DNA from: Aphanocapsa sp. GSE-SYN-MK-11-07L
Lineage (GTDB): Bacteria; Cyanobacteriota; Cyanobacteriia; Thermosynechococcales; Thermosynechococcaceae
Assembly: GCA_019359715.1 (NCBI GenBank)
Contig: JAHHGS010000115.1
Span: 1 to 37,189 of the forward strand
Reading direction: 5' to 3'
DNA: 37,189 nucleotides
Shown one piece after another: positions 8,920 through 17,583 of this stretch (positions within the stretch are counted from its first letter, which is position 1; each line of letters opens with the position of its first letter). Made by a program: the position numbers and the translations under genes. Under the pieces are notes generated by a model, which saw only the letters and a list, made by a program, of their open reading frames with translations, did no database searches and was not told where the DNA came from.

Positions 8920-9135
8920 AGCTGATCTCCTGTGCAGTTTCTGAACCTACTGTAGCGATCGCAGCATCGTTCAAACAGCTTCAGTGTGCCAGCTTAGCAA
9001 TCGGGTTAAGGTTACAGCATCAGCCCATCGCGAGTGGTAGAGGGGAAATGAATTTAGGAGATTAAGATTTACCAGTTGAGCCAAAGCACAATAGCGCTTC
9101 GGACTCACACAGATTGCCCTTACTTTTGATCAGCC

Positions 9136-9822
9136 ATGCACGAGCCAAATATCAGCCAGCGTCCGCATACGACCGTCGTTTTAGCAATCAGTGCCGATGG
9201 CAAAATTTCTGATCAGTGGCGATCGCATCCTCAGTTTGGCTCGGCCAATGACTACGCCCACCTTGAGCAACAAGTTGCGGCGGCTGACGGAGTTTTGTTT
9301 GGGGCAGCCACCCTGCGGGCAGGCGGTTCAGCCATGCGGGTTTTGCAGCCAGAGTTAATTGCTAGCCGAGTTGGAGCGGGCAAGCCGCCGCAACCTGTCC
9401 AGATTGTCTGCTCCCGGATCGGCAAATTTGACCCCCAGTTAACCTTTTTTCGGCAACCCGTGCCCCGCTGGCTCGTCACCAGCCAATCAGAACAAGAATA
9501 TCCAGGCTTCGACCAAGTGCTAGCATTTACGGTCAACGGCGAGATTGACTGGCGATCGGCGTTTAGGCAAATGTTTGACCTCGGAGTCAAGCAATTGGCC
9601 GTCTTAGGCGGTGGTGAGTTAATTTCCTCTCTGCTCCACCTGGGTCTGATTGATGAACTCTGGCTCACCGTCTGCCCAATTCTATTAGGCGGAGCAACCG
9701 CCCCAACGCCAATTGGCGGAGAAGGATTTTTAGAGTCCGCCGCCCCTCGGCTGCAATTGTTAGAAGTTAAACCCGTCGATCAAGAAGTTTTCTTGCATTA
9801 TCGCGTCCAGCCGCAAACCTAA
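9136..9822 (+). CDS. RibD C-terminal (dihydrofolate-reductase-like) domain reductase
   Basis: The 228-residue protein opens RPHTTVVLAISADGKIS, the start of the RibD_C/bacterial-archaeal dihydrofolate reductase fold. It carries ADGVLFGAATLRAGG and the NADP-binding and closing strands LAVLGGGELISSLLHLGLIDELWLTVCPILLGG. In riboflavin synthesis this domain reduces the ribosylamino-pyrimidinone phosphate. Here the deaminase half of RibD is absent, so it may be the stand-alone reductase or an unrelated reductase of the same fold. No other rib genes are nearby. The start ATG follows a short AT-rich region, with no strong ribosome-binding site. Confidence 0.8.
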   Translation: MHEPNISQRPHTTVVLAISADGKISDQWRSHPQFGSANDYAHLEQQVAAADGVLFGAATLRAGGSAMRVLQPELIASRVGAGKPPQPVQIVCSRIGKFDPQLTFFRQPVPRWLVTSQSEQEYPGFDQVLAFTVNGEIDWRSAFRQMFDLGVKQLAVLGGGELISSLLHLGLIDELWLTVCPILLGGATAPTPIGGEGFLESAAPRLQLLEVKPVDQEVFLHYRVQPQT

Positions 9823-9857
9823 CTTCCCAACCGGATCGCTGAGACGTATCCCCGCTC

Positions 9858-9947
9858 TTAGAGCGTTGCTAATAGCGACATCGCCAATGAAGAGACAAAA
9901 ACCCAAAACGTCATGTGGAACAGGGGCTTCAAGGCATTAGCGATCAT
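9858..9947 (-). CDS. Possible 29-residue single-helix membrane peptide
   Basis: On the minus strand ATG (9947) to TAA (9858) encodes 29 residues: MIANALKPLF followed by one hydrophobic helix containing HMTFWVFVSSLAMS. An AGGA ribosome-binding site lies about 9 bases before the ATG, and the frame sits alone in an otherwise gene-free spacer between the RibD-C gene and crtQ. Its size and layout resemble the small subunits of photosystem, cytochrome b6f or NDH complexes, but I do not recognise the sequence as any of them. It could still be a chance frame. Confidence 0.4.
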   Translation of the reverse strand: MIANALKPLFHMTFWVFVSSLAMSLLATL

Positions 9948-10095
9948 TGTTATTATCCTGACAGAGGGAACATCTTTATTATTCCCAGGGTGCCCAACTT
10001 CAACGATGATCTAAACAGGCTTGAGCTGTGTTTGTGATCACTCAGCAATTGAGCTACAGGCATCCCAAAAGATAATTAATTGCAGCAGGCTTGGC

Positions 10096-10133
10096 AATCA
10101 ACTGAAAATCAACTGACCCAATATCGTTACAAT
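10096..10133 (+). promoter_or_regulatory. Candidate crtQ promoter with tandem direct repeats
   Basis: AATCAACTGA occurs at 10096-10105 and again at 10107-10116, an 11-base period (one helical turn). A good -10 element, TACAAT (10128-10133), lies 11 bases beyond. No matching -35 box is visible, so the repeats occupy the place where an activator would bind. GTTACAAT (10126-10133) also equals one half of the HLR1 motif bound by RpaB, but the second half-site is lacking. This is inference from sequence only. Confidence 0.4.
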
Positions 10134-10172
10134 ACTCAAAGCGCAAGAAAGATACGAGTCAGGAAAGGGTGA

Positions 10173-11642
10173 ATGCGAGTTGCGATCGTTGGAGCAGGGT
10201 TAGCGGGTCTAGCAGCCGCCGTAGAGCTAGTCGATGCTGGGCATGAAGTCGAAATTTATGAGGCGCGTCCGTTTGTTGGCGGTAAAGCTGGGAGCTGGGT
10301 TGATGCTGACGGCAACCATATTGAGATGGGACTACACGTTTTTTTTAATAACTATGCCAACCTGTTCGCCTTGATGCAAAAGGTCGGCGGTTACAAAAGC
10401 CTGCTGCCGAAAGAGCACGTTCACACCTTTATTAATCGGGGTGGAGAAGTTGGAAAACTCGATTTTCGATTTCTGCTCGGCGCTCCTTTCCACGGGCTAA
10501 AAGCATTTTTCACGACCGGGCAACTGACGCTGCAAGACAAGCTGCAAAACGCGATCGCCCTTGGCACCAGCCCGATTGTGGCTGGACTGGTCAACTATGA
10601 CCTCGGGATGAAAATTATCCGGGCTTTGGATGGAATTAGCTTTGCCGACTGGTTTCGTCGCCACGGTGGCTCACAGCACAGCCTGAAGCGGCTGTGGGAT
10701 CCGATTGCCCTTGCCCTTGGCTTTATCAATACAGAAGACATTTCTGCCCGCTGCATGTTAACCATCTTTATGATGTTTGCCGCCAAAACAGAAGCCTCGC
10801 GACTCAATCTGCTGGCGGGTTCACCGGATCAACACTTGCATCAGCCGATCGTCGATTACCTGCAAGGGCGCGGGGCAAAAATTTATACCCGCCGCCAGAC
10901 CCGGCAAATTTTATTTGCCGAGTCTGACCAAACCACCCAGGTCACAGGACTCCTGATTGCTGATGGTGAGAGCGAAGCCACCATCACGGCTGATGCCTAC
11001 TTGGCCGCCTGCGATGTTCCCGGCATCCAGCGCCTGTTGCCGCTAGAGTGGCGGACTTGGCCAGAATTCGACAATATTTACAAACTCGAAGGCGTGCCCG
11101 TGACGACGGTGCAATTGCGGTTCGATGGCTGGGTAACAGAGTTGAATGATCCTGAGCAACGCCAGCAGCTCAATCATGCTGCCGGGATTGACAATTTGCT
11201 CTACAGCGCCGATGCTGATTTCTCCTGTTTTGCCGACCTGGCCCTGACTAGCCCCCAAGACTATTACCGACCCGGACAAGGCTCGTTAATGCAAGTTGTC
11301 CTCACCCCCGGCGATCCGTTTGTCAAAATGAGCAATCAGGCGATCGCTCAGCATGCGCTCAAACAAATTCATGACCTGTTTCCCTCTGCCCGTCAGCTCA
11401 ATATGACTTGGTACAGTGTGGTTAAGCTGGCTCAATCGCTTTACCGTGAGCAAGCAGGCATGGATCCTTACCGTCCAGACCAAAAAACGCCGATTCCTAA
11501 CTTTTTCTTGGCCGGTAGTTATACCAAACAAGACTATATCGACAGTATGGAAGGGGCAACAATTTCTGGAATGCAGGCAGCGGCGGCAATTCTGGAGCCA
11601 ACCGGCTACAAGGTCAAAGGCACAGGCTTGTTTAAGTATTAA
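10173..11642 (+). CDS. crtQ: Zeta-carotene desaturase
   Basis: The 489-residue protein begins [20 protein letters not shown], an FAD-binding Rossmann motif, and continues with [14 protein letters not shown] and [19 protein letters not shown], typical of plant/cyanobacterial zeta-carotene desaturase. The end has [20 protein letters not shown], the conserved carboxy-terminal flavin segment. It introduces the double bonds that convert zeta-carotene through neurosporene towards lycopene at the thylakoid or cytoplasmic membrane, using FAD and a quinone acceptor. Length fits the family (about 480-490). It is followed after 35 bases by an SRPBCC gene, an arrangement I recall as common in cyanobacteria, so the pair probably forms an operon. 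Confidence 0.95.
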   Translation: MRVAIVGAGLAGLAAAVELVDAGHEVEIYEARPFVGGKAGSWVDADGNHIEMGLHVFFNNYANLFALMQKVGGYKSLLPKEHVHTFINRGGEVGKLDFRFLLGAPFHGLKAFFTTGQLTLQDKLQNAIALGTSPIVAGLVNYDLGMKIIRALDGISFADWFRRHGGSQHSLKRLWDPIALALGFINTEDISARCMLTIFMMFAAKTEASRLNLLAGSPDQHLHQPIVDYLQGRGAKIYTRRQTRQILFAESDQTTQVTGLLIADGESEATITADAYLAACDVPGIQRLLPLEWRTWPEFDNIYKLEGVPVTTVQLRFDGWVTELNDPEQRQQLNHAAGIDNLLYSADADFSCFADLALTSPQDYYRPGQGSLMQVVLTPGDPFVKMSNQAIAQHALKQIHDLFPSARQLNMTWYSVVKLAQSLYREQAGMDPYRPDQKTPIPNFFLAGSYTKQDYIDSMEGATISGMQAAAAILEPTGYKVKGTGLFKY

Positions 11643-11677
11643 TCAAGTATCAATTTATCGGAGAGGTAGGGTTTCTC

Positions 11678-12130
11678 ATGTCCGATTGGCTCGAACACAG
11701 TGTCCAAGTTGAAGTTACGGTGCCGATTGAGTTGGCGTGGAGTCTTTGGTCAGATTTAGAGCAAATGCCGCGCTGGATGCAATGGATTGACTCGGTCAAT
11801 ATCCTAGAGGAGCAGCCGGAGCTGTCGCGCTGGAAGTTGGCCGCCGGTGGTCTGGAATTTAGCTGGCTGTCTCGGATTCTCAAGCAGGTGCCCAACCAAA
11901 TTATCCAGTGGGAATCAGTCGATGGCTTGCCAAACCAAGGAGCGATTCGCTTTTACGATCGCCACGGCAGCAGCATTGTTAAGCTAACGGTCGCCTATGC
12001 GATTCCTGGGTTTCTGGGGAAACTGATGGATAATCTGTTTCTCGGTCGCTTGGTTGAGTCTAACCTGCAATCCAGCCTCAATCGCTTTCGTGACTATGCC
12101 CTAGCAGCCCAAGCCGAGGGACAAAGCTAG
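11678..12130 (+). CDS. SRPBCC (polyketide cyclase/START-like) family protein linked to crtQ
   Basis: The 150-residue protein starts with HSVQVEVTVPIELAWSLWSD, the first strand and helix of the SRPBCC ligand-binding fold, followed by MPRWMQWIDSV and a carboxy-terminal long helix. GAGAGG about 10 bases before the ATG is a good ribosome-binding site. Such proteins bind hydrophobic ligands. Placement directly after crtQ suggests a role in carotenoid or lipid handling, but no reaction is known. The stop lies 2 bases from the stop of the convergent gene downstream. Confidence 0.8.
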   Translation: MSDWLEHSVQVEVTVPIELAWSLWSDLEQMPRWMQWIDSVNILEEQPELSRWKLAAGGLEFSWLSRILKQVPNQIIQWESVDGLPNQGAIRFYDRHGSSIVKLTVAYAIPGFLGKLMDNLFLGRLVESNLQSSLNRFRDYALAAQAEGQS

Positions 12131-12132
12131 GA

Positions 12133-12924
12133 CTAGTTGTTGAGCCGTCTCACGTAGCCGCGTAAATCGGGGCGGATGTGGCTTTGGGCGTGCGATCGAG
12201 AGTAAGCCGTTTCATGGCTGGTCTTTTTGAGCCAAACCACCATGTCAGTCGAGTCAAACGACACTTCGCCGCCCAGCATTTTGATAAACAGTTGCCCATG
12301 CCGACAGTCCATGCCTTTGATCGGATACCAAGTTTCTTTTCGGCCGGCTGGCCCACGGCTGTAGATCAGCAAATCCATCGGAATGCCATAGCGGCTAGAG
12401 TAGCCCTGTCCCCAACAAACCCGCCAAAGGTCTTTGGCGGTTGTGCAGTGAATTTTATATCCCTCCGGAATATCGCGCCGGTGATAGCTATAGCAGGTCT
12501 TAACCTTTAAATCCATCAGCGGGAAAAAGCTCTGCTCGACCAAAGCCTGATGCACCAGCGCCCAATAGGACGACGTGCTCTTGACCATTGCATTCAGAGT
12601 TGGCTCGTTCAGCTTGGCGGTTGAAATGATTCCTTCTTTCTTGGAGAGAAGCTGGACACTGCCACAAACTGGCTCAGTCCGCAGATTGCCATTGCAGAGC
12701 AATACAGATTGACCTTGAGCAAAGCCATCCACAAATGTCCGAATTAGTCCACAGTCGTCCAAGGATTGCTGCGGATCTGAAATCGACTGGATCGATCGAG
12801 AGGGCTTACGTTCAGACAGCTTAGGACTTGGCTCAGTCACCTGGCTATCATCCGGCGAAGGGTTGTTAAAAGCTGCCATGGAATAGGCTCTTCTAACTTG
12901 GGGGGCTAGTTTTGAAAGCGTCAC
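12133..12924 (-). CDS. Conserved-looking hypothetical protein
   Basis: The 263-residue product is not one I recognise. Residues ~1-60 are polar and low in order (PSPDDSQVTEPSPKLSERKP). The remainder is compact with many aromatic residues and cysteines, including LLCNGNLRTEP, YKIHCTTAKDLWRVCWGQGY and WYPIKGMDCRHGQLFIKMLGG. No signal peptide or membrane helix is evident. An internal ATG at 12879 (MAAFNNPSPDD) could be the true start. It lies between carotenoid genes but convergent with them, so no functional link can be claimed. Confidence 0.65.
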   Translation of the reverse strand: MTLSKLAPQVRRAYSMAAFNNPSPDDSQVTEPSPKLSERKPSRSIQSISDPQQSLDDCGLIRTFVDGFAQGQSVLLCNGNLRTEPVCGSVQLLSKKEGIISTAKLNEPTLNAMVKSTSSYWALVHQALVEQSFFPLMDLKVKTCYSYHRRDIPEGYKIHCTTAKDLWRVCWGQGYSSRYGIPMDLLIYSRGPAGRKETWYPIKGMDCRHGQLFIKMLGGEVSFDSTDMVVWLKKTSHETAYSRSHAQSHIRPDLRGYVRRLNN

Positions 12925-13206
12925 TGATCAGTTCCTCTATCAACAGGTTTACTCGTTATCTAGACTCTAATGAGACTAGAATCAATCACATCATCAGCAC
13001 TCGCATGAACCCAGTCTCAGACTGCTGGTTCATTACAGATTATTGGCTGAAGAAACACAAGATCCCCCCGTAGAGCTATAGCCTAACAAAAGAATGTTTA
13101 GAGTCATAGCCGATTTGACTAGCTTAAGAAAATTTTAACTTGGTGTCCAGAGGGCTGAGCAATGTGTCTACAAGTCAGGAACTAACAGATTGATAATCCA
13201 GAGTTT

Positions 13207-14712
13207 TTATGCTGACTCAAAAAGTTGCGGCGTGAAGCTGCCATGCAATCCGTAGGGGACATGATGCTTGAGGTGAAGCCGAGCAACTGGGCCGGGCTGC
13301 AAGCGGCTGGCATCTAAAATTACTAAATCAGAGCGGTGGTGGGCGGCATCATAAACCAACGCTAGCAGCCAGCCATCATCCTCATCTTTAGCTGAGTCTG
13401 GGGCTTGCCAAAGCTGCTGTCCTAATTGCTTGGGGACAAATACAGGTTCCCCCATAAATCCTCTCGGTGCAGCGCTCCAAACTGCTTGCTCACCTGTAAC
13501 TAAGTCGAGCTTCAGTAAGCCTTGCAGGGGGGCATTGCCCTGGGGTTGGTGGGCGATCGCCAAATAAGCATAGCGATAGTCTTGACCAACTAAGCCCGGA
13601 TGCACGGCTGGAAACTCGCAGGAACGGGAATTAAGGCAAGTCTGCTTAGCCGTTTGAGTGGTTAAGTCAAGCTGAAAGCGCCAAATTTGTCCGGCTGGGA
13701 CGCTGTTGAAATCAACCTGTCGGTAGGCTTGCTCCCGTTCCAGGCTGGGGAAGCGATCGTAGCAAATCGAGTCAACAATGATTTGGTCGCCCTGCTCGTA
13801 GGCATTAATGTGGTGAAAAACAAAGCAGGCCGGCGTTTCTAAGCTCTTGGCTTTGCCTTGACCGTGGCGGGGAATCAGCCAAATCCGGGTCGGCTGGCGG
13901 GGCTGAAATTGAATGCATTCCCCTGGCGATCGCAGCCCCAACAAAAACGGAAACGGATTAAACTGCACTGGATTCTGGAAAAAAATGCAGTAGTTGGGCG
14001 TAATTGCAAAGTCGTGGATGAAGGCGAACCCTGGCACAGTCTGGCTGTACTGCTCAACGATTTGGCCCGCCAAATCCAGCTCGTAGATCACAATTTCAGT
14101 CGAAAGCCCTGGCTTGAGGGCAAAGTTAACCAGCCGGGGCGGACGCTGCTGATCGCCAGGGTCAATCCGCGGATGGGCAGCAAAACCATCGCCTAGCTGC
14201 AATCCGCCGTCAAAAAATTCTCCCCCCAGAGTTTCTAAACTGGCTGGATCAAGCCGATAGGGATGATCGGCCTCCCAGAGGGCCAGTAATTTCCCTCCCC
14301 AGTAAATCACTTGGGTGTTGGCAATATTTTTGAACTTGAGGTCGAACATGTTCGCCAGCCAGCCGCCAGGTTTGTCGGTACCAAACACGCCCCGATAGAG
14401 AATTTTGCCAGCCGCCTGTTCTGCCAAATAGCCTTCGGTGCGGACATAGCGATTGCGGAAGTGGGCCCGCCCTTGGTCAAAGGCGATCGCGCAGACCATG
14501 CCATCGCCATCAAAGGGGTGTCGGAGCGGCATACCCCCCACTTCCAATAGCCCTGGCCCATTTCGAAACAAAGTGCCGTGCAGGTCAGCCGGAATTTCCC
14601 CCTCAACCTGATCAATCCAGTAGTCATACTCTTCGGTTAAGGAAGCAGTTCCCCCTTGCCAATCTTCCGGGTCGTAGGTTGCAGGATCAATCGTTGGCGG
14701 TGAGTAGGTCAT
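13207..14712 (-). CDS. Carotenoid cleavage oxygenase (RPE65/ACO family)
   Basis: The 501-residue protein has the seven-bladed-propeller oxygenase signatures: GTLFRNGPGLLEVGG, HPFDGDGMV, and four iron-ligand histidines at 180 (AAHPRID), 233 (FIHDFAIT), 300/301 (FHHINAYE) and 490 (GLHGSF). Spacing is close to that of the structurally known Synechocystis apocarotenoid oxygenase. It should cleave carotenoids or apocarotenoids oxidatively to aldehydes such as retinal; which substrate and bond cannot be read from the sequence. It lies about 1.6 kb from crtQ, in the same carotenoid neighbourhood but on the other strand. Confidence 0.92.
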   Translation of the reverse strand: MTYSPPTIDPATYDPEDWQGGTASLTEEYDYWIDQVEGEIPADLHGTLFRNGPGLLEVGGMPLRHPFDGDGMVCAIAFDQGRAHFRNRYVRTEGYLAEQAAGKILYRGVFGTDKPGGWLANMFDLKFKNIANTQVIYWGGKLLALWEADHPYRLDPASLETLGGEFFDGGLQLGDGFAAHPRIDPGDQQRPPRLVNFALKPGLSTEIVIYELDLAGQIVEQYSQTVPGFAFIHDFAITPNYCIFFQNPVQFNPFPFLLGLRSPGECIQFQPRQPTRIWLIPRHGQGKAKSLETPACFVFHHINAYEQGDQIIVDSICYDRFPSLEREQAYRQVDFNSVPAGQIWRFQLDLTTQTAKQTCLNSRSCEFPAVHPGLVGQDYRYAYLAIAHQPQGNAPLQGLLKLDLVTGEQAVWSAAPRGFMGEPVFVPKQLGQQLWQAPDSAKDEDDGWLLALVYDAAHHRSDLVILDASRLQPGPVARLHLKHHVPYGLHGSFTPQLFESA

Positions 14713-14782
14713 TGGGTTCTTAAACTAAGTCAGCATCTGCAAGCGGATACGTCTAGTTTACAGTTCTTTACATCGCTTGGGA

Positions 14783-14801
14783 AAGGCAGAGGGCAGAAGG
14801 T
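14783..14801 (+). repeat. Dispersed repeat copy 1
   Basis: AAGGCAGAGGGCAGAAGGT occurs here and identically at 15580-15598, on both sides of the M41-like protease gene. A shorter relative (AAAGGCAGAAGCAGG) is near 17518. Purine-rich GGCAGA-type repeats of this kind are scattered in many cyanobacterial spacers. Confidence 0.7.
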
Positions 14802-14930
14802 GCCATCAAGGCGAATCGCGTTTGACCAGGATTTTTTGAAATGGGTTTTCATATCGACTCAGGGTAGTGTTTTGATCCGCTCTTTGGGCCGAAATTAATG
14901 CAGACTGAAAATAGTTCTTGCGTTACCTTT

Positions 14931-15575
14931 ATGAGTCAAACTGCCCTCAATTTAGCTGCCATCTGCGTTTTCTTGATCACCTTTAGCATTCTGCTGGGGC
15001 CGTTTTTGTCGATTCCGCCAGAACTGCCGGCGATCGCCACCATCAGTCTTTTAGGGTTGGCGACTGTGGACACTTTTAAATTTCAAGGACAAGGCGGCAG
15101 TTTGCTGGTGGATTGGTTTGCTCAGCGATCGCCCGCCCACCGAGCCAGAATTGCTCACCATGAAGCGGGGCACTTTTTGGTTGCTCATCACTTCGGAATG
15201 ACAGTTACAGACTATAGCCTGTCTGCCTGGTCAGCCCGCCGCAAAGGTCAACCGGGGCTAGGCGGGGTAAGCGTGGCTGAACCGACCAGCAATCAACTTT
15301 CGGCTCAGGACATCGATCGCTACTGCACCGTCTGGATGGCTGGCATCGCCGCTGAGCAAATTGTTTATCAAACCGCTGAAGGCGGCAGCGATGATCGAGC
15401 CAAGCTGCAAGGACTACTCGCACCTCTCGGCCTTGACCCGCAGCAAAAAGAGCGCCTAGCAATTTTTCAAGCCAAGAACTTACTCCAAACAAATTGGTCA
15501 ACCTACCAAGCCCTCGTCGCAGCAATGCAATCAGGCAAATCTATCGCGGAGTGCCAGCAAATTTTGGCAGCTTAG
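14931..15575 (+). CDS. AAA-less M41-like membrane zinc metalloprotease
   Basis: Starting at the ATG at 14931 (MSQTALNLAAICVF), the protein has 214 residues; an ATG at 14898 would add 11. Two membrane helices (ALNLAAICVFLITFSILLGP and IATISLLGLATV) precede a cytoplasmic domain with HHEAGHFLVAHHFG. H77, E78 and H81 form the HExxH zinc site of the FtsH (M41) peptidase, and EGGSDDRAKLQG supplies a likely third ligand like the FtsH aspartate. The AAA ATPase module is absent. Cyanobacteria and plastids carry such FtsH-protease-like proteins with unknown substrates. The gene stands alone and ends at a strong terminator. Confidence 0.82.
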   Translation: MSQTALNLAAICVFLITFSILLGPFLSIPPELPAIATISLLGLATVDTFKFQGQGGSLLVDWFAQRSPAHRARIAHHEAGHFLVAHHFGMTVTDYSLSAWSARRKGQPGLGGVSVAEPTSNQLSAQDIDRYCTVWMAGIAAEQIVYQTAEGGSDDRAKLQGLLAPLGLDPQQKERLAIFQAKNLLQTNWSTYQALVAAMQSGKSIAECQQILAA

Positions 15576-15579
15576 ATTA

Positions 15580-15630
15580 AAGGCAGAGGGCAGAAGGTCG
15601 AAGGAACTATCCCCTCCTGCCCTCTGCCTT
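15580..15630. terminator. Bidirectional hairpin terminator between convergent genes
   Basis: AAGGCAGAGGGCAG (15580-15593) and CTGCCCTCTGCCTT (15617-15630) are perfect 14-bp complements. The hairpin starts 4 bases after the protease stop and ends 3 bases before the HEAT-repeat gene's stop, so it can serve both converging transcripts. Its left arm is copy 2 of the dispersed repeat at 14783. Confidence 0.8.
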
Positions 15631-15633
15631 CAC

Positions 15634-16299
15634 CTACAAACTTCCTTCCAAAGCAGCCGCAACGACATAGTGATTTTGATCGGTTTGCAGATCTGCCAGC
15701 ACTTGTCTGGCTTTGGGGTCAGCCGATCGCCGCAGGGCAGTGGCAGCTCGCCAGCGATCGCGCCAGTCAGGCGCTTGCGCCAGGGACGTGAGTAACTCCA
15801 AAGCTTCCTCATGGTACCGACGGTCAAGCAACCCTCCGAGGGCTAAGATTGCGGTTTCTTTGACGGTTTGAGTTTCGTCGATCAGCGCTTCTTTAATCAC
15901 TGCCAGGAGCACCTGATCTTGATTGGCTTCGGTGAGAATGGCCAAAATCGTTTGCCGGGTCAGCCAGTTGCGATCGCGGTAAAACAATTGCTCCAGTAAA
16001 GGGATAGCCAAATTACCAAACTCAAACAGCGAGTTAGCAACTTCGGCAATCACATTGCTGTCCTGCTCTTTGGCCAAGAGGTCTTTGAGAATCGTTAACG
16101 ATTCGGGTGTCTGATGGTTGCCTAGTCCCATCACCGCAAAGCGACGACGCAGGAAATCTGGATTTTCCGAGAGCCGCTGCAAAATTGGCACTGCCAAATC
16201 TGAGGGAGTCTGAGCCAGGTCATCTAAAGCCAATTTGCACTGATCAAGGGAGCCAGAGCGCAGTAAAGATTCAAGCTGAGCTAGGCGATCGCTGTCCAT
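15634..16299 (-). CDS. HEAT-repeat protein (CpcE/NblB-like PBS-lyase repeats)
   Basis: The 221 residues form about six HEAT-like helix pairs, for example LRRRFAVMGLGNHQTPESL, VIAEVANSLFEFGNLAIPLL and WRDRWRAATALRRSADPKAR. This PBS-lyase HEAT type occurs in phycobilin lyases (CpcE/F) and in the phycobilisome-degradation protein NblB (about 220 residues). Length makes NblB-like an option, but no diagnostic residue proves it, and adaptor functions are equally likely. It is the last gene of a three-gene operon: its ATG lies 2 bases after the ankyrin gene's stop. Confidence 0.78.
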   Translation of the reverse strand: MDSDRLAQLESLLRSGSLDQCKLALDDLAQTPSDLAVPILQRLSENPDFLRRRFAVMGLGNHQTPESLTILKDLLAKEQDSNVIAEVANSLFEFGNLAIPLLEQLFYRDRNWLTRQTILAILTEANQDQVLLAVIKEALIDETQTVKETAILALGGLLDRRYHEEALELLTSLAQAPDWRDRWRAATALRRSADPKARQVLADLQTDQNHYVVAAALEGSL

Positions 16300-16301
16300 G
16301 T

Positions 16302-16997
16302 TTACTCCGTTGCGCCAGCTCTAATTAACAATTCGCTGGCTTGGCTCGCCCGAAAAGACTGCCGCGCTTCGCTCAAGGCCGTTGCTCCCCAGCGGTTTTG
16401 AGGGCGAAAATCGGCTCCGTGCTCTAGCAGGAGGGTGATGGTTTCTAATTCGCCTCTGGCGGAGGCCATCATCAGCGGTGTCCAGCCGCCCAGGTTTTCT
16501 GTGTTGACCTCGCCACCGAGTTCAATCAGCGCTTTGACGGTATAGAAATGTCCGCGATCGACGGCTAGGTAAAGGGCTGTGTCGCCAATTTTATTCCTGG
16601 CATTGACTTCTGCCCCCATCTGCACCAGCCGTTGCACCAGATCCGTCTCGCCATGCCGGGCCATTGACATCAAAATTGTCTCGCTATAGCGGTTGCGGCT
16701 GTGAATGTCAGCTCCCTGATCGAGCAAAAGAGCAACAATTTCACGATGGTTTGATTCGGCAGCGTACATCAGGGCTGTAAAGTCGGCCGCATTTTTAGCC
16801 TGCACCTCTGCCCCATGCTCAATCAGCAGTTGAGCAATCTCTAAATACCCCTCCGCCGCCGCCCACATTAAGGCTGTATTGCTCTCACCGACAGGCGTAA
16901 CGCCACCGATCGCGTTTACATCTGCGCCCTCGGCTAGCAGCGTGGCTACACCTGCCTGATCGCCACGGACAATCGCTCGAATCAGTTGGCTATCCAT
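16302..16997 (-). CDS. Ankyrin-repeat protein
   Basis: The 231 residues contain six consecutive ankyrin repeats with the usual TALMWAAAEGYLEIAQLLIEHGA pattern split over each unit (ALMYAAESNHREIVALLLDQGAD, ALYLAVDRGHFYTVKALIELGG, PLMMASARGELETITLLLEHGAD). It has no signal peptide or membrane helix, so it is a cytoplasmic protein-protein interaction scaffold. The start overlaps the end of the upstream gene by 8 bases, and the HEAT-repeat gene follows after 2 bases, which implies coupled translation and possibly a common complex. The partner is unknown. Confidence 0.85.
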   Translation of the reverse strand: MDSQLIRAIVRGDQAGVATLLAEGADVNAIGGVTPVGESNTALMWAAAEGYLEIAQLLIEHGAEVQAKNAADFTALMYAAESNHREIVALLLDQGADIHSRNRYSETILMSMARHGETDLVQRLVQMGAEVNARNKIGDTALYLAVDRGHFYTVKALIELGGEVNTENLGGWTPLMMASARGELETITLLLEHGADFRPQNRWGATALSEARQSFRASQASELLIRAGATE

Positions 16998-17460
16998 GGT
17001 CGAGTTCTACTTTGAAAATGCTGTCGCTCGGTTTTTGGGCGATCGTGGCTTCCCAGGCGATCGCCTGTAAAAAAGCCTGGGCAGAGAGCGTTTCTACCAC
17101 ATCCACTCCCCACTGATTGGGTTGCAGCGCCTCCGGTGAGCTGCTAGTGGCTGGAGTCGTTTTCAGACCGCCTAAAATCAAAATCGCTGGCAGTTGGCGA
17201 TCGTGGCCGTCCTGTAAAGAATCGCGCCGCTTGGCTGCTAGGGCATGGGCACACAGTTCGCCCACCTGGGCCGGTGAAAATTTGTCGGTTGGGAATAAAA
17301 TCTCGACAATCCAATGCGGATGATCAATGGGGCAACATTGCAGGTCGGTGCTTAATCCTTCGGCAAACACAGCCGTAAACTCTGCTCGGCTGAGGGCAGG
17401 CAGAATGTCGGGCGAAAGGTCAAAGTTATGGGAAAGCAGCATTCGGCACGGATCAGTCAC
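16990..17460 (-). CDS. Hypothetical protein, first gene of the ANK-HEAT operon
   Basis: The 156-residue protein is not recognised. It has HPHWIVEILFPTDKFSPAQ and RQLPAILILGGLKTT, consistent with a small alpha/beta fold; no membrane segment is seen. It overlaps the ankyrin gene start by 8 bases, so all three products are probably made together. Its real nature as a gene is supported by this overlap and by codon use like its neighbours. Confidence 0.65.
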   Translation of the reverse strand: MTDPCRMLLSHNFDLSPDILPALSRAEFTAVFAEGLSTDLQCCPIDHPHWIVEILFPTDKFSPAQVGELCAHALAAKRRDSLQDGHDRQLPAILILGGLKTTPATSSSPEALQPNQWGVDVVETLSAQAFLQAIAWEATIAQKPSDSIFKVELDHG

Positions 17461-17583
17461 AGTCTTACCTTCTAGTCACAAAAGCTCAGCTTTTAATTTA
17501 CCGCAGCCCAGTTGTAAAGGCAGAAGCAGGAAAACAGGAGCGGGTTGCCTTGCTCAATGAACTAGTCATTTAAGAGGGGCAAT

